Source of the DNA: Hyphomicrobiales bacterium | GTDB taxonomy: Bacteria > Pseudomonadota > Alphaproteobacteria > Rhizobiales > Beijerinckiaceae | Length of the DNA: 33,756 nucleotides | NCBI GenBank assembly: GCA_028290405.1 | Contig: JAQGJX010000194.1 | Span: 1-33,756, forward strand | Reading direction: 5' to 3' | Part shown: positions 1-7,462 of the stretch, piece by piece | How positions within the stretch are numbered: the first letter of the stretch is position 1 | Layout: every line of letters starts with the position of its first letter | Notes under the pieces: model-generated | What the model saw: the letters and a program-made list of their open reading frames with translations, nothing else | What the model was told of the DNA's origin: nothing | Databases searched by the model: none | Translations under genes and position numbers: made by a program

Positions 1-1414
1 GGCCCGCCGCCAGCCACCCCGCCGTGTAGGCCAGCGCGGGCGCCGCCTGCGACAGGCGGCCCTTGTCGAACGCCACGTACACGCAGGCGCCGAACGCCAG
101 CGCGACCGCCGCCAGATCAAGCGCCGCGCCCCGGCGCGACGCGCGCCAGTCTCCCGACGCGAGCCGGTGCGCGAGATAGCCAGCCACGACGGCCAGCAGA
201 GCGCCGAGCGGGAAGGTGGCGTCCGCCGGACGGCGGAAGAGATCGGACCCGGGAATGTGGAACGCGTAGGAAAACGCCGGCGTGTACTGGCCCAGCGCAT
301 AGAGCGTCATCGCCAGAGCCGCGAGGGTGAACACGCGCGCCTCGCGCGCCAGCAGGCCGGCGCGCAGCAGGCCCACGCACACAAGCGCCACGAACGGCAG
401 GGCGCCGACGTAGACGTCCGCCATGTTGCGGGCGAGCGCGAGATTGTTGGCGCCCCAGAAGGCCGGGTTCGGCGGCCCCCAATAGTCCGCGAACGGCCCG
501 TCGACGCCGAACAGGTTGGCGGAAACCAGCGTGAAGAACGCGCCCGGGTGAAGCGAGCCGCCCGCCGCGCCCTCGAAGGTGATCGCCGCGCGGTTGGACT
601 GCGCGGCGAGCGCCAGCGTCAACGCGATGGGGAGCGCGATCACGAGGGCGCCGACGAGGACCCCGGCCCCGAGCGGCGCGATGAGCGCCCGCAGGCGGCG
701 CCAGGCGAGCCCGCCCTCGACGATCCGCCAGGCGGCCACGAGGACGAGGATGAACGTGCAGAGCCACGCCACCTGGTCGCGCCCCACGACCATCAGGCCG
801 GCCGTGAGCCCCGCCAAGGCGCCCCACAGAACAGACGCCCGGTCGATGGCGCGCAGCAGCAGCCAGAGGGCGACGGCGAACCACGCAAGGCTCAGCACCT
901 GTCCCACGTGCTGGATGCGCCACGCGTTCGAACACCCGAAGGCGAACACGAGCCCAGCCACGAGCCCGCCGGCGGGATGCCAGCCGCGATCGCGAAACAG
1001 CATCATCATCGCAAGCCCGCCGAGCGCCAGCATGGCGAACACGACCGCGTCGAACGCCACGAAGGACGGGGCGGAGTCGAACAGGGCGAGCAGCAGGTGC
1101 GGCGGCGAGAAGATGAGCGATTGCGGATCGGCGATCTGCGGATGGCCGCCAAACACGTTGGGCGTCCAGAACGGCGACTGCCCTTCGTGCAGCGAACGCG
1201 CCAGGAAGGCGAGCTGGGGATAGAAGTGCGCCTTCGCGTCCCACGGAATGGTGACCGCGCCCGAGAGCCACGGCCATGCGAAGAACAGCGCCCCGGCGCC
1301 GAACAGCACGAACGACAGCAGAACGGCCGAGACGTCGCCCGGCCGTTTCGCTTGCTCGAAATTGTCTTTGGAAGCGGCCTGCGCCGGGTCCGGCCTAATC
1401 GTTTCCTGCGCCAT
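1..1414 (-). CDS. YfhO-like multi-spanning membrane protein (C-terminus beyond the left edge)
   Basis: An open frame runs leftward from an ATG at 1414 off the window edge (at least 471 codons). After about 27 polar residues comes a first membrane helix, then a periplasm-like loop with an acidic residue in a WDAK segment and a QIADPQ segment, then many hydrophobic helices. This layout recalls YfhO/GT-C type membrane proteins, which are known or suspected to move sugars from lipid carriers onto outer-face acceptors. The ATG lies inside the end of ribA, a 20-nt overlap, so the two are probably translated together and this gene is last in that unit. The family call rests on overall pattern only. 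The antisense strand is also open over most of the stretch but has no hydrophobic organisation. Confidence 0.7.
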   Translation of the reverse strand, partial: MAQETIRPDPAQAASKDNFEQAKRPGDVSAVLLSFVLFGAGALFFAWPWLSGAVTIPWDAKAHFYPQLAFLARSLHEGQSPFWTPNVFGGHPQIADPQSLIFSPPHLLLALFDSAPSFVAFDAVVFAMLALGGLAMMMLFRDRGWHPAGGLVAGLVFAFGCSNAWRIQHVGQVLSLAWFAVALWLLLRAIDRASVLWGALAGLTAGLMVVGRDQVAWLCTFILVLVAAWRIVEGGLAWRRLRALIAPLGAGVLVGALVIALPIALTLALAAQSNRAAITFEGAAGGSLHPGAFFTLVSANLFGVDGPFADYWGPPNPAFWGANNLALARNMADVYVGALPFVALVCVGLLRAGLLAREARVFTLAALAMTLYALGQYTPAFSYAFHIPGSDLFRRPADATFPLGALLAVVAGYLAHRLASGDWRASRRGAALDLAAVALAFGACVYVAFDKGRLSQAAPALAYTAGWLAAG

Positions 1415-2519
1415 AAACGGTGAGCTGATCCACGTCGATGTAATGACCGGCGCGATCGCGTTTCGAGGCGAGATAGCGCACGTTATGATCGTTCATGCGA
1501 CCCAGGATACGCTGGTCGGACGCCACCTCGAGACCCGCGGCGCGCAGGGCCGCGATCTTGACCGGATTGTTGGTCATGACCCGGACGCTGGCGACGCCAA
1601 GCTGTTTCAGCATTTCGGCCGCGAAGTCAAACGCGCGCTGGTCGTGGTCGAAGCCCAGCACCTCGTCGGCGTCGTACGTGTCGAAGCCCTGCGATTGAAG
1701 CTTGTAGGCGCGCATCTTGTTGGACAGGCCGTTGCCGCGCCCTTCCTGGTCCAGATACAGCAGCACGCCGCCGCCGTTCTGCGCCATGAATTGGGCCGTG
1801 TGACGCAGCTGGTCGCCGCAATCGCACTTGAGGCTGCCGAACAGATCGCCCGTGAGGCAGGCCGAGTGCAGGCGCACCGTGACGGGCTTGGAGAAGTCAG
1901 GCTTGCCGATGACGATGGCCACCTGGTCGCGCAGGCCTTCGCCGCCGCGGAACACCACGAACTCGGTGTCGGGCGCGCCTTCCAGCGGGACGGGCGCGCG
2001 GCCCACGATGGACATGACGACGGCGCTGCGGCCGCGATATTCGAAGATGGCCGCCGCTTCCGCCATCAGCAGGCCGGATTCGGCCGCCGCCTTCGCGGTG
2101 ACGGGCAGCACGACGACGGCCGGCAGGATGAGCGCAAGGCGCACGATCTCCAGCGCCGCGCGGTCCAGCGCCGACAGGGCCGCAACGGGCGCGTCGAAAC
2201 GGGCGCCGGTTTCAAACGACAGCGACGCGACGCGCGCAAGATCGATGGTGGGGAGCGCGATGACGCCCGGCTCCGTGCGTTCCAGCCCGAGGCGGCGCAG
2301 GCGCGGGGCGGGCAGCACGAGGCGCGAGCGGCCGCGCGCGAGCGCGTTGAGGCGCGCCGCAAGGCGAGGATCAAGGGACTCGACACCGACCACCATGACG
2401 TGGGAGCGTCCCGCATGGACGAGAACCGGGCGGCCCGAACGCAATTCAGAAATGACGCGATCCACGGCGATCTGGTTCGCCCCGCCGTCCATCCCTAGTA
2501 TAGTCTTGTTCTCGGACAC
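1395..2519 (-). CDS. ribA: GTP cyclohydrolase II with degenerate DHBP-synthase-like N-terminal domain
   Basis: 374 aa. The C-terminal half (about 185-374) is a complete GTP cyclohydrolase II, which opens GTP to formate, pyrophosphate and 2,5-diamino-6-ribosylamino-pyrimidinone phosphate. The three zinc cysteines are Cys221, Cys232 and Cys234 in the CLTGD...CDCG motif. The DQEGRGNGL loop, Tyr272, Arg295 and the TNNP motif (316-319) match residues proposed as catalytic in E. coli RibA. The N-terminal half (about 15-180) resembles 3,4-dihydroxybutanone-phosphate synthase but lacks the acidic DDExREnEGD loop, so it should be inactive. The start is GTG at 2519, preceded by GAGG 5 nt upstream; the in-frame ATG at 2492 has no usable site. 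It is divergent from a RibD-type reductase and overlaps the downstream membrane gene. It could be the housekeeping riboflavin enzyme or belong to the local cluster. Confidence 0.93.
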   Translation of the reverse strand: MSENKTILGMDGGANQIAVDRVISELRSGRPVLVHAGRSHVMVVGVESLDPRLAARLNALARGRSRLVLPAPRLRRLGLERTEPGVIALPTIDLARVASLSFETGARFDAPVAALSALDRAALEIVRLALILPAVVVLPVTAKAAAESGLLMAEAAAIFEYRGRSAVVMSIVGRAPVPLEGAPDTEFVVFRGGEGLRDQVAIVIGKPDFSKPVTVRLHSACLTGDLFGSLKCDCGDQLRHTAQFMAQNGGGVLLYLDQEGRGNGLSNKMRAYKLQSQGFDTYDADEVLGFDHDQRAFDFAAEMLKQLGVASVRVMTNNPVKIAALRAAGLEVASDQRILGRMNDHNVRYLASKRDRAGHYIDVDQLTVYGAGND

Positions 2520-2630
2520 ACGATCCTCGACTGGCTTGAGCGCAAGGGAGCCAAATCTGGCGGACGGTTAAGTAGACACGCCCTGTCACGGTTCCATAGC
2601 GCAAATTGGTAAATTTCTCCAGGAGACTTC
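2520..2630. promoter_or_regulatory. Divergent promoter region between ribA and the RibD-type reductase
   Basis: This 111-nt gap separates two genes read in opposite directions, so it must hold both promoters. It is AT-richer than its surroundings near 2603-2616, where AAATT and AATTT form a small inverted repeat. A clear AGGAG ribosome binding site sits just before the rightward ATG at 2631. I cannot assign -35/-10 boxes with confidence, and no FMN riboswitch-like structure is evident. Confidence 0.5.
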
Positions 2631-3368
2631 ATGGTCCCGCCGCAGCAGGCGCTTCCGTCCCCGTCGTTCGCTGACGAAGCCAACAGTTCAGATACGTATA
2701 CGGCTATTTTTAGATCACTGCACGATGCGCCTCCCGGCAGGCCGTTCGTGGTCGGCCAGTTGGGACAGTCCCTGGACGGGCGCATCGCGACGCTGACGGG
2801 AGACTCGCGCTACATCAACGGCGCCTGCGCGCTCGACCACCTGCATCGCCTGCGGGCCGCGGTGGACGCGGTGCTGGTGGGCGCGGGCACGATCGCGGCG
2901 GACGATCCGCAACTCAACGTGCGCCGCGCTCCCGGCGCAAGCCCCGCCCGCGTGGTGCTGGATCCGAACGGGCGAACCTCCGCGACAGGCCGCTGGCTCG
3001 CGGACGACGGCGCGCGGCGCATCGTCATATCCGCCCACGAGCGCGCGACGCCCGCCGGGTGCGACGAGGTGATCGTGCTGGCGCGCGCCGAGGGGCGGCT
3101 GTGCCCCAGGGCCATCGCGCAAGCGCTGTTCGAACGCGGCTTGCGGCGCATCCTTGTGGAGGGCGGCGCGCAGACCATCTCGCACTTCATCGACGCGGGC
3201 GCCATGGACCGCTTGCATGTGCTCGTCGCGCCGGTCATCATCGGCTCCGGCAAGCAGGGGCTCGATCTCGCGCCCATCGCGCAATTGAAGCACGCCCTGC
3301 GGCCGCCTGTGCGCGTCTGGCCGTTTGCGGACGGCGACGTCCTGTTCGATTGCGATCTCAAGGCCTGA
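2631..3368 (+). CDS. Stand-alone RibD C-terminal-type (pyrimidine/dihydrofolate reductase fold) reductase
   Basis: 245 aa. After a roughly 35-residue leader, the protein shows the RibD reductase fold: SLDGRIA near residue 50, the GAGTIAADDP motif that binds NADPH and substrate, the LVEGG motif, and a C-terminal VAPVIIG strand. The zinc deaminase domain of bifunctional RibD is absent. The order therefore resembles the fungal and archaeal pathway, where reduction precedes deamination. The likely reaction is NADPH reduction of a ribosylamino-pyrimidine phosphate, possibly the product of the adjacent RibA. A strong AGGAG site 6 nt before the ATG fixes the start. The cytochrome b561 gene begins 17 nt downstream. 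The exact substrate is inferred. Confidence 0.85.
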   Translation: MVPPQQALPSPSFADEANSSDTYTAIFRSLHDAPPGRPFVVGQLGQSLDGRIATLTGDSRYINGACALDHLHRLRAAVDAVLVGAGTIAADDPQLNVRRAPGASPARVVLDPNGRTSATGRWLADDGARRIVISAHERATPAGCDEVIVLARAEGRLCPRAIAQALFERGLRRILVEGGAQTISHFIDAGAMDRLHVLVAPVIIGSGKQGLDLAPIAQLKHALRPPVRVWPFADGDVLFDCDLKA

Positions 3369-3385
3369 ACCGCCGGGGCTCCACG

Positions 3386-3961
3386 ATGACCTCAACCAGC
3401 CTGCGCACGAACCCGCACAATCGTCCCCTGCACTACGCGCCGGTCAGCAAGACGCTGCACTGGGTGACGGCGGTGCTGGTGCTGGGGCTGATCCCCGCCG
3501 GGATCGTCATGGTCAACATCGGCGAAGGCGCGCTGCAGAACCTGCTGTTCAACATGCATCGCTCCTTCGGCGTCGTGGTCTTCGCGCTCGCGCTCTGGCG
3601 CGTGGCGGCGCGGATCGCCTACGGCGCGCCCGCGGCGGCCGCCGGCCTCACGCGCTTCGAGCGCGTCGCGTCGACGACCGTCCATTACGCCCTCTACGCG
3701 CTGCTGATCGCGCAGCCGGTCGTCGGCTGGCTGATGACCTCGGCGTACCCGGTCGACGTCTCGGTCTTCGGCCTGTTCACGCTGCCGCACCTCGTGCATG
3801 AGGACAAGGCGCTGTTCGAGGCCCTCCAGCGGGCGCACTTCGTCGGCGGGCTGACGATGGCCGGGCTGGTGCTCGTCCACATCGGCGCGGCCCTGAAGCA
3901 CACGTTCGTCGACAAGGACACGGTTCTGTGGCGCATGCTGCCCAGAAGCTGGGGCGGCTGA
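3386..3961 (+). CDS. Cytochrome b561 family di-heme membrane protein
   Basis: 191 aa with four predicted membrane helices and the bacterial cytochrome b561 layout. Conserved histidines lie in each helix: TLHW (His25) in the first, NMHR in the second, TVHY in the third and LVHI near the end. These would ligate two b hemes and carry electrons between the quinone pool and a periplasmic or membrane partner. The frame is open well upstream through the reductase gene, but the ATG at 3386 gives the normal family N-terminus and lies just after the reductase stop. It is probably co-transcribed with that gene. Its stop abuts the end of the convergent methyltransferase gene with only 1 nt between them. 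The electron partner is unknown. Confidence 0.88.
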   Translation: MTSTSLRTNPHNRPLHYAPVSKTLHWVTAVLVLGLIPAGIVMVNIGEGALQNLLFNMHRSFGVVVFALALWRVAARIAYGAPAAAAGLTRFERVASTTVHYALYALLIAQPVVGWLMTSAYPVDVSVFGLFTLPHLVHEDKALFEALQRAHFVGGLTMAGLVLVHIGAALKHTFVDKDTVLWRMLPRSWGG

Positions 3962-3962
3962 C

Positions 3963-4811
3963 CTAACCGGGCGTCGCCCACACGTCTTCATGGCCGATGC
4001 TGCACGAAGCCGCAGGGGTGCGCGCCGCCAGCCATGCGGCGACCTCGCGGGGCTCCAGGCGCCCGGTTTCGAGAACCGCGCCGGCCGCGCCTTTCGCAAG
4101 CTCGCTCATGAGCGCGAAATCCGATGCGCCAAGCCGCCAGGGAGAGAGTTCGCGCGCCACGCGGTAGCCGTTAGCGGCCAGCGACCCCGCCAGCGCCTGG
4201 ACGGCGCGCGGGCCGGCGGCTGGGCCAAAGCCCTTGTCGCTTTGCTGGTGCGCGTGAAACGCGGCCAGCATCGCGGCGTCGCCGGCGTGGGGCGGCTCCC
4301 AGGTCTCCCGGCCGTCGTAGGTGAGCACCGTGTAGAGCGGAAGGCCCCGCGCCGCGAGCGCCTTGCAGAACCCCTCGATCCATTCCGGCGAGACAAGGTC
4401 GAAGAACGCGGCGGCGGTGACGAGGTCGGGCGCGGGATCGAGCACGCTCTCCAGACGCCGCGCGAGGTCGGCCTGCCGGAAGCGCACGTCAATGCGCTTG
4501 CCGTCTTTCATGATCGACAGCGCGCCGTCGTCTTGCGCGCCGTCTTGCTGCGCATCGTCGGCCCATTGCGCGAGCGCCGCGCGTGCGTGGGCGAGAAGGC
4601 CTGAGTCCCAGTCCACCAGCGTCCAGCGCTGGCGCGCTCCCAGGTGCGGCGCAAGTCCGCGCAGGTTGGATCCGGAGCCGCAACCGAGGTCCACAACATG
4701 CAGGCCGTCGCGCGCCGCGAACCGCTGCGCGACGCTGGCGCGCAGGCTGGCGCTGACCGAGCGATGGTCGATGGGCTCGCGCAAGGCCAGCCAGTCCGCC
4801 GAGAAGCTCAT
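3963..4811 (-). CDS. Class I SAM-dependent methyltransferase
   Basis: 282 aa. The SAM-binding glycine motif VDLGCGSG lies at about residues 40-47, followed by an acidic motif II (LVDWD) and a DLVTAAAFFDLV motif IV-like segment. No membrane segment or signal peptide is seen, so it should act in the cytoplasm. The ATG at 4811 shares ATGA with the stop of the upstream glycosyltransferase gene. This translational coupling makes it the last gene of the PTPS-like, glycosyltransferase and methyltransferase unit. The acceptor is unknown. Context suggests a small molecule made or modified by the preceding enzymes, but that is inference. Confidence 0.85.
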   Translation of the reverse strand: MSFSADWLALREPIDHRSVSASLRASVAQRFAARDGLHVVDLGCGSGSNLRGLAPHLGARQRWTLVDWDSGLLAHARAALAQWADDAQQDGAQDDGALSIMKDGKRIDVRFRQADLARRLESVLDPAPDLVTAAAFFDLVSPEWIEGFCKALAARGLPLYTVLTYDGRETWEPPHAGDAAMLAAFHAHQQSDKGFGPAAGPRAVQALAGSLAANGYRVARELSPWRLGASDFALMSELAKGAAGAVLETGRLEPREVAAWLAARTPAASCSIGHEDVWATPG

Positions 4812-5881
4812 GTGCGTTCCTTTCGCGCCACGTCGCGCAGCACGCGCGCCACGATGGCGGCCGCGTCGTCCCATGTGGGCAGCGCTTCGGCCGCCCGCGC
4901 GGCGCCGGCCGACAGACGCGCGCGCGCGCCCGGCTCCGTCAGCGCAATGCGCAGCGCCGCGCCCAGCGCGGCGGCGTCGTCGGGCGGCACTTTCAGCGCC
5001 GCGCCGTCCGGCAACGTGTCGGCCGCCGCGCCGCCCGTGGTGGCGACGATGGGCAGCGCGCGCGTCATCGCTTCCGCCAGCACCATCCCGTAGCCCTCGT
5101 AGCGCGAGGCGGAGACGAGCAGATCGGTCGACCCGTAGAGGTCCGCAAGGTCCTCGTCGCCAGCGGCGCCCATGAGTTCGATCCGCTCGTTCAGCCCCGC
5201 GCGGGCGATGCGCGCCCGCAAGTCCGCGACGCAATCCGGCGCACGGTCCAGCGCGCCCACGATGCGCAGCCGCCAGGCGAGCGCCGCGAGCGGCGCCAGC
5301 GCCTCCACGAGCACGTCGTAGCCCTTGCGGGGCACGAGAGAGCCCACCGCCAGCAAGTTCAGGACGGTCCCGCCGCCCCCGCGCGCCCGCGGCGCCCTGT
5401 CGACGCCCGGCTCCGCCACCGCGATGGTCCCGCGGGCCACCCCGAGGCGCTCCACCAGCGTCTCGCGGGTGGCGGCGCTGGTGACGACCACATGGGCGGC
5501 GCGCGCCAGGGCGGCGCGCTCGCTGGCCAGCAGGGCTTGCGAGTCAGCCGCAGAGAGGCCGGATTCCAGCCCCAGCGGATGGTGGCACAGCGCCACGATG
5601 GGGGCCGCGACCCGCGCCGCCATAGCGGCCGGAAAGGCCCCCCAGGCGAGTCCGTCCACCAGCAGCACGTCGCCCGGCGCCGCGCCCTCGAGGGCCGCGC
5701 GGGTCGCCTCGAGGTCTTGCGGCGTGGGACGCGGATAGGAGCCCGGAAGGGGCAGGACCCGCGCCTCGACCCCGTGGGCGCCGAGGCGCTCCAGCACGCG
5801 CCGGTCATAGACATAGCCGCCCGTGGGCGTGTCGAGGTCGCCCGGAATGGCGAAAACGGCGCGGACGGGCGTGTGCGTCAC
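4808..5881 (-). CDS. GT-B glycosyltransferase, family 4 type
   Basis: 357 aa. The C-terminal nucleotide-sugar domain holds the AVGSLVPRKGYD segment, an LVSASRYEGYG segment with an EX7E pair (Glu262 and Glu270), and a PIVATTGGAAADTL segment. These are all typical of retaining GT4 enzymes that move sugar from UDP-, GDP- or ADP-sugar. The N-terminal Rossmann domain has a GGYVYDRR acceptor-side loop. Start is GTG at 5881, which overlaps the PTPS-like stop as GTGA; a much longer open frame upstream only shadows the PTPS gene. Known GT4 enzymes glycosylate pterins in cyanobacteria, so a pterin-like acceptor is plausible next to a PTPS-fold gene. The acceptor is not shown by the sequence. Confidence 0.88.
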   Translation of the reverse strand: MTHTPVRAVFAIPGDLDTPTGGYVYDRRVLERLGAHGVEARVLPLPGSYPRPTPQDLEATRAALEGAAPGDVLLVDGLAWGAFPAAMAARVAAPIVALCHHPLGLESGLSAADSQALLASERAALARAAHVVVTSAATRETLVERLGVARGTIAVAEPGVDRAPRARGGGGTVLNLLAVGSLVPRKGYDVLVEALAPLAALAWRLRIVGALDRAPDCVADLRARIARAGLNERIELMGAAGDEDLADLYGSTDLLVSASRYEGYGMVLAEAMTRALPIVATTGGAAADTLPDGAALKVPPDDAAALGAALRIALTEPGARARLSAGAARAAEALPTWDDAAAIVARVLRDVARKERT

Positions 5882-6279
5882 GCCACCGGGCCTTCGAACC
5901 ACGCCCGGGCCACGTGGCTTTCGTGCAGCTTCACGCGGATCTTCTCGATGCCCTCGCCGCCCGGCCCCAGAGCGCCGCTGCGCGCCGCCCCCGCCATGGC
6001 GTCGAAAATGTACTTCGAGAGATATTCGGTCGTGGTCTGCTTGCCGGCGAACTGCGGCAGCTCGTCGAGGTTCTGGTACGTCAACGGCCCCAGGCACGCC
6101 TTCAGGGCGTCATGGGCGCGGCCGATGTCGACCACGACGGCGTCGCTGGTCAGTTCGGTCCGGTAGAACGCCACGTCCACCACGAACGTGGCCCCATGCA
6201 GCTTCTGGGCGGGGCCGAACAGGTCCCCCTTGAAGGAATGCGCAATCATGATGTGGTCGCGCACTTCAACGGCGTACAT
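5878..6279 (-). CDS. PTPS/QueD-fold protein with degenerate active site
   Basis: 133 aa, the usual length for 6-pyruvoyl/6-carboxy-tetrahydropterin synthases. Fold markers are present: AHSF (His14), LHG (His28), VVDIG (about 49-53), TTEYLSKYI (about 83-91) and the C-terminal KIRVKLHES. Most catalytic positions differ from the family. The Cys of CxxxHGH is Ala24. The second His of HGH, a zinc ligand, is Ala30. The Asp-His pair of the LDHxxLN motif is Thr67-Tyr68. Glu120 in the last strand is kept. A normal QueD or PTPS reaction is therefore unlikely. The AAGGAG site before the ATG is strong. The downstream glycosyltransferase overlaps by 4 nt. It may bind or convert a related pterin by other chemistry. 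Confidence 0.85.
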   Translation of the reverse strand: MYAVEVRDHIMIAHSFKGDLFGPAQKLHGATFVVDVAFYRTELTSDAVVVDIGRAHDALKACLGPLTYQNLDELPQFAGKQTTTEYLSKYIFDAMAGAARSGALGPGGEGIEKIRVKLHESHVARAWFEGPVA

Positions 6280-6366
6280 GGAGGCTCCTTGGCTGTGTTG
6301 AGCGCTCTAGATGAGGCTCACGGGCCGCGATGGCAAGGGGAGAGGCGGCTCTGGACCCGCCGACCC

Positions 6367-7389
6367 TCAATACCGCACCACCACGCCAAGCCCCTTGGCG
6401 CCTGGGGCGAAAATATCCGTCATCGCCTCCGGCATGTCCTCGAACGCCACTTCGCGGTCGATCAGCGCGTCCAGCCTGTCGTCTGCCAGAAGCTCCATCG
6501 CCTTGGCCATGCGGCGCGCGTAGTCCCAGCGCGGGCGGCGGGAGGGCGAGACCTGGCCGACCTGCGTGGAGACGAGGCGCAGGCGGCGGGAGTGGAAGGC
6601 GCCCCCCAGCGGGGCGGGCACGTCGCCCGCGCCGTACCAGCTCATCTCCACGACGCTCGCCTCCAGGCCTGCGGCCCCCAGCGCCAGCGCGAGTCCGGGC
6701 GCGCTGGCGGAGGCGTGGAAGACCACGTCGGCGTCCTTGACGCCGCGGGCGGCCCAGTCCGCCGCGCCGACGAAGCGCGCGCCCAGCGCCGCGCAAACGC
6801 CCTCGCGCGCCGGATCCAGATCGACCATCGTCACGTCCGCCCCCGGCAGGCCCGCGCAGAGATAGCCCACCAGAAGGCCCACCACCCCCGCGCCGACCAC
6901 CACGATGCGGTCGCCCGGCCCCGCGCCCGAATCCCACAGGGCGTTCAGGGCCGTCTCCATGTTGGCCGCCAGCGTCGCGCGCCGGGGCGAGAGCCCGTCC
7001 GGCAGGGGCCGCAGCATCGCGGCGTCGGCCACGAAGGCGCTTTGGTGCGGGTGCAGGGCGAAGACGTTGCGGCCCGCCCAGCCGGGGGGGCCGTCCTCCA
7101 CGACGCCGACCGCGCAATAGCCGTATTTGACCGGGAAAGGGAACGCGCCCTCCTGCAGGGGAGCGCGCATGGATTCGAACTCGGAGACGGGGATGCGGCC
7201 TGAGAACACCAGACGCTCCGTGCCCCGGCTGACGCCCGAATACAGCGTGCGCACCAGCGCCTGCCCGGCGCGGAGCGCAGGCAGCGGCGCGTCCCGCAGG
7301 CTCGCCCGGCCGGGCGCCTCGCACCACAGCGCGCGGGCGTGGGCCCTTGCCGGCGAAGCTTCACGGCTTATTTTTGCGTCGACCGGCAT
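6367..7389 (-). CDS. BchC-like medium-chain dehydrogenase/reductase without visible catalytic zinc ligands
   Basis: 340 aa. The N-terminal GroES-like half contains SGVSRGTERLVF where zinc alcohol dehydrogenases carry their first Cys ligand. This SxGxxxGTE pattern is shared with BchC-type and related zinc-free members. The Rossmann domain shows VVGAGVVGLLVG (GxGxxG), followed by an acidic VDLD, which favours NAD(H). A GGGAG-type ribosome site (GGGAG) precedes the ATG. The PTPS-like gene begins 87 nt downstream on the same strand, so this is probably the first gene of that run. No other bacteriochlorophyll gene is present, so BchC function itself is unlikely. Substrate unknown. Confidence 0.8.
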   Translation of the reverse strand: MPVDAKISREASPARAHARALWCEAPGRASLRDAPLPALRAGQALVRTLYSGVSRGTERLVFSGRIPVSEFESMRAPLQEGAFPFPVKYGYCAVGVVEDGPPGWAGRNVFALHPHQSAFVADAAMLRPLPDGLSPRRATLAANMETALNALWDSGAGPGDRIVVVGAGVVGLLVGYLCAGLPGADVTMVDLDPAREGVCAALGARFVGAADWAARGVKDADVVFHASASAPGLALALGAAGLEASVVEMSWYGAGDVPAPLGGAFHSRRLRLVSTQVGQVSPSRRPRWDYARRMAKAMELLADDRLDALIDREVAFEDMPEAMTDIFAPGAKGLGVVVRY

Positions 7390-7462
7390 GACGGCTCCCT
7401 TTAGTGTCGCGCTCGAACGAGCGTCCCGCGCCCGCGTATCCTCTCACCGAGCATAGCGACCC

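Noticed and set aside
167-1423. Long rightward open frame of 418 codons opposite the YfhO-like gene
   Set aside because: Its product is almost only Arg, Glu, Gln and His with no fold pattern. The opposite strand encodes a coherent membrane protein that continues off the edge, so this is a GC-driven antisense shadow.
2520-2630. FMN riboswitch in front of the riboflavin-like genes
   Set aside because: The gap is only 111 nt and shared by two promoters, and I see none of the conserved multi-stem layout of that element.
4812-5234. N-terminal extension of the methyltransferase from 5234
   Set aside because: The extension is Arg-rich and antisense in character to nothing but the other frame of the glycosyltransferase. 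The ATG at 4811 overlaps the glycosyltransferase stop as ATGA and gives a normal family start.
6367-7389. True bacteriochlorophyll gene bchC
   Set aside because: Only the SxGxxxGTE pattern is shared. No photosynthesis gene is present in the window and the neighbours are pterin-like genes.
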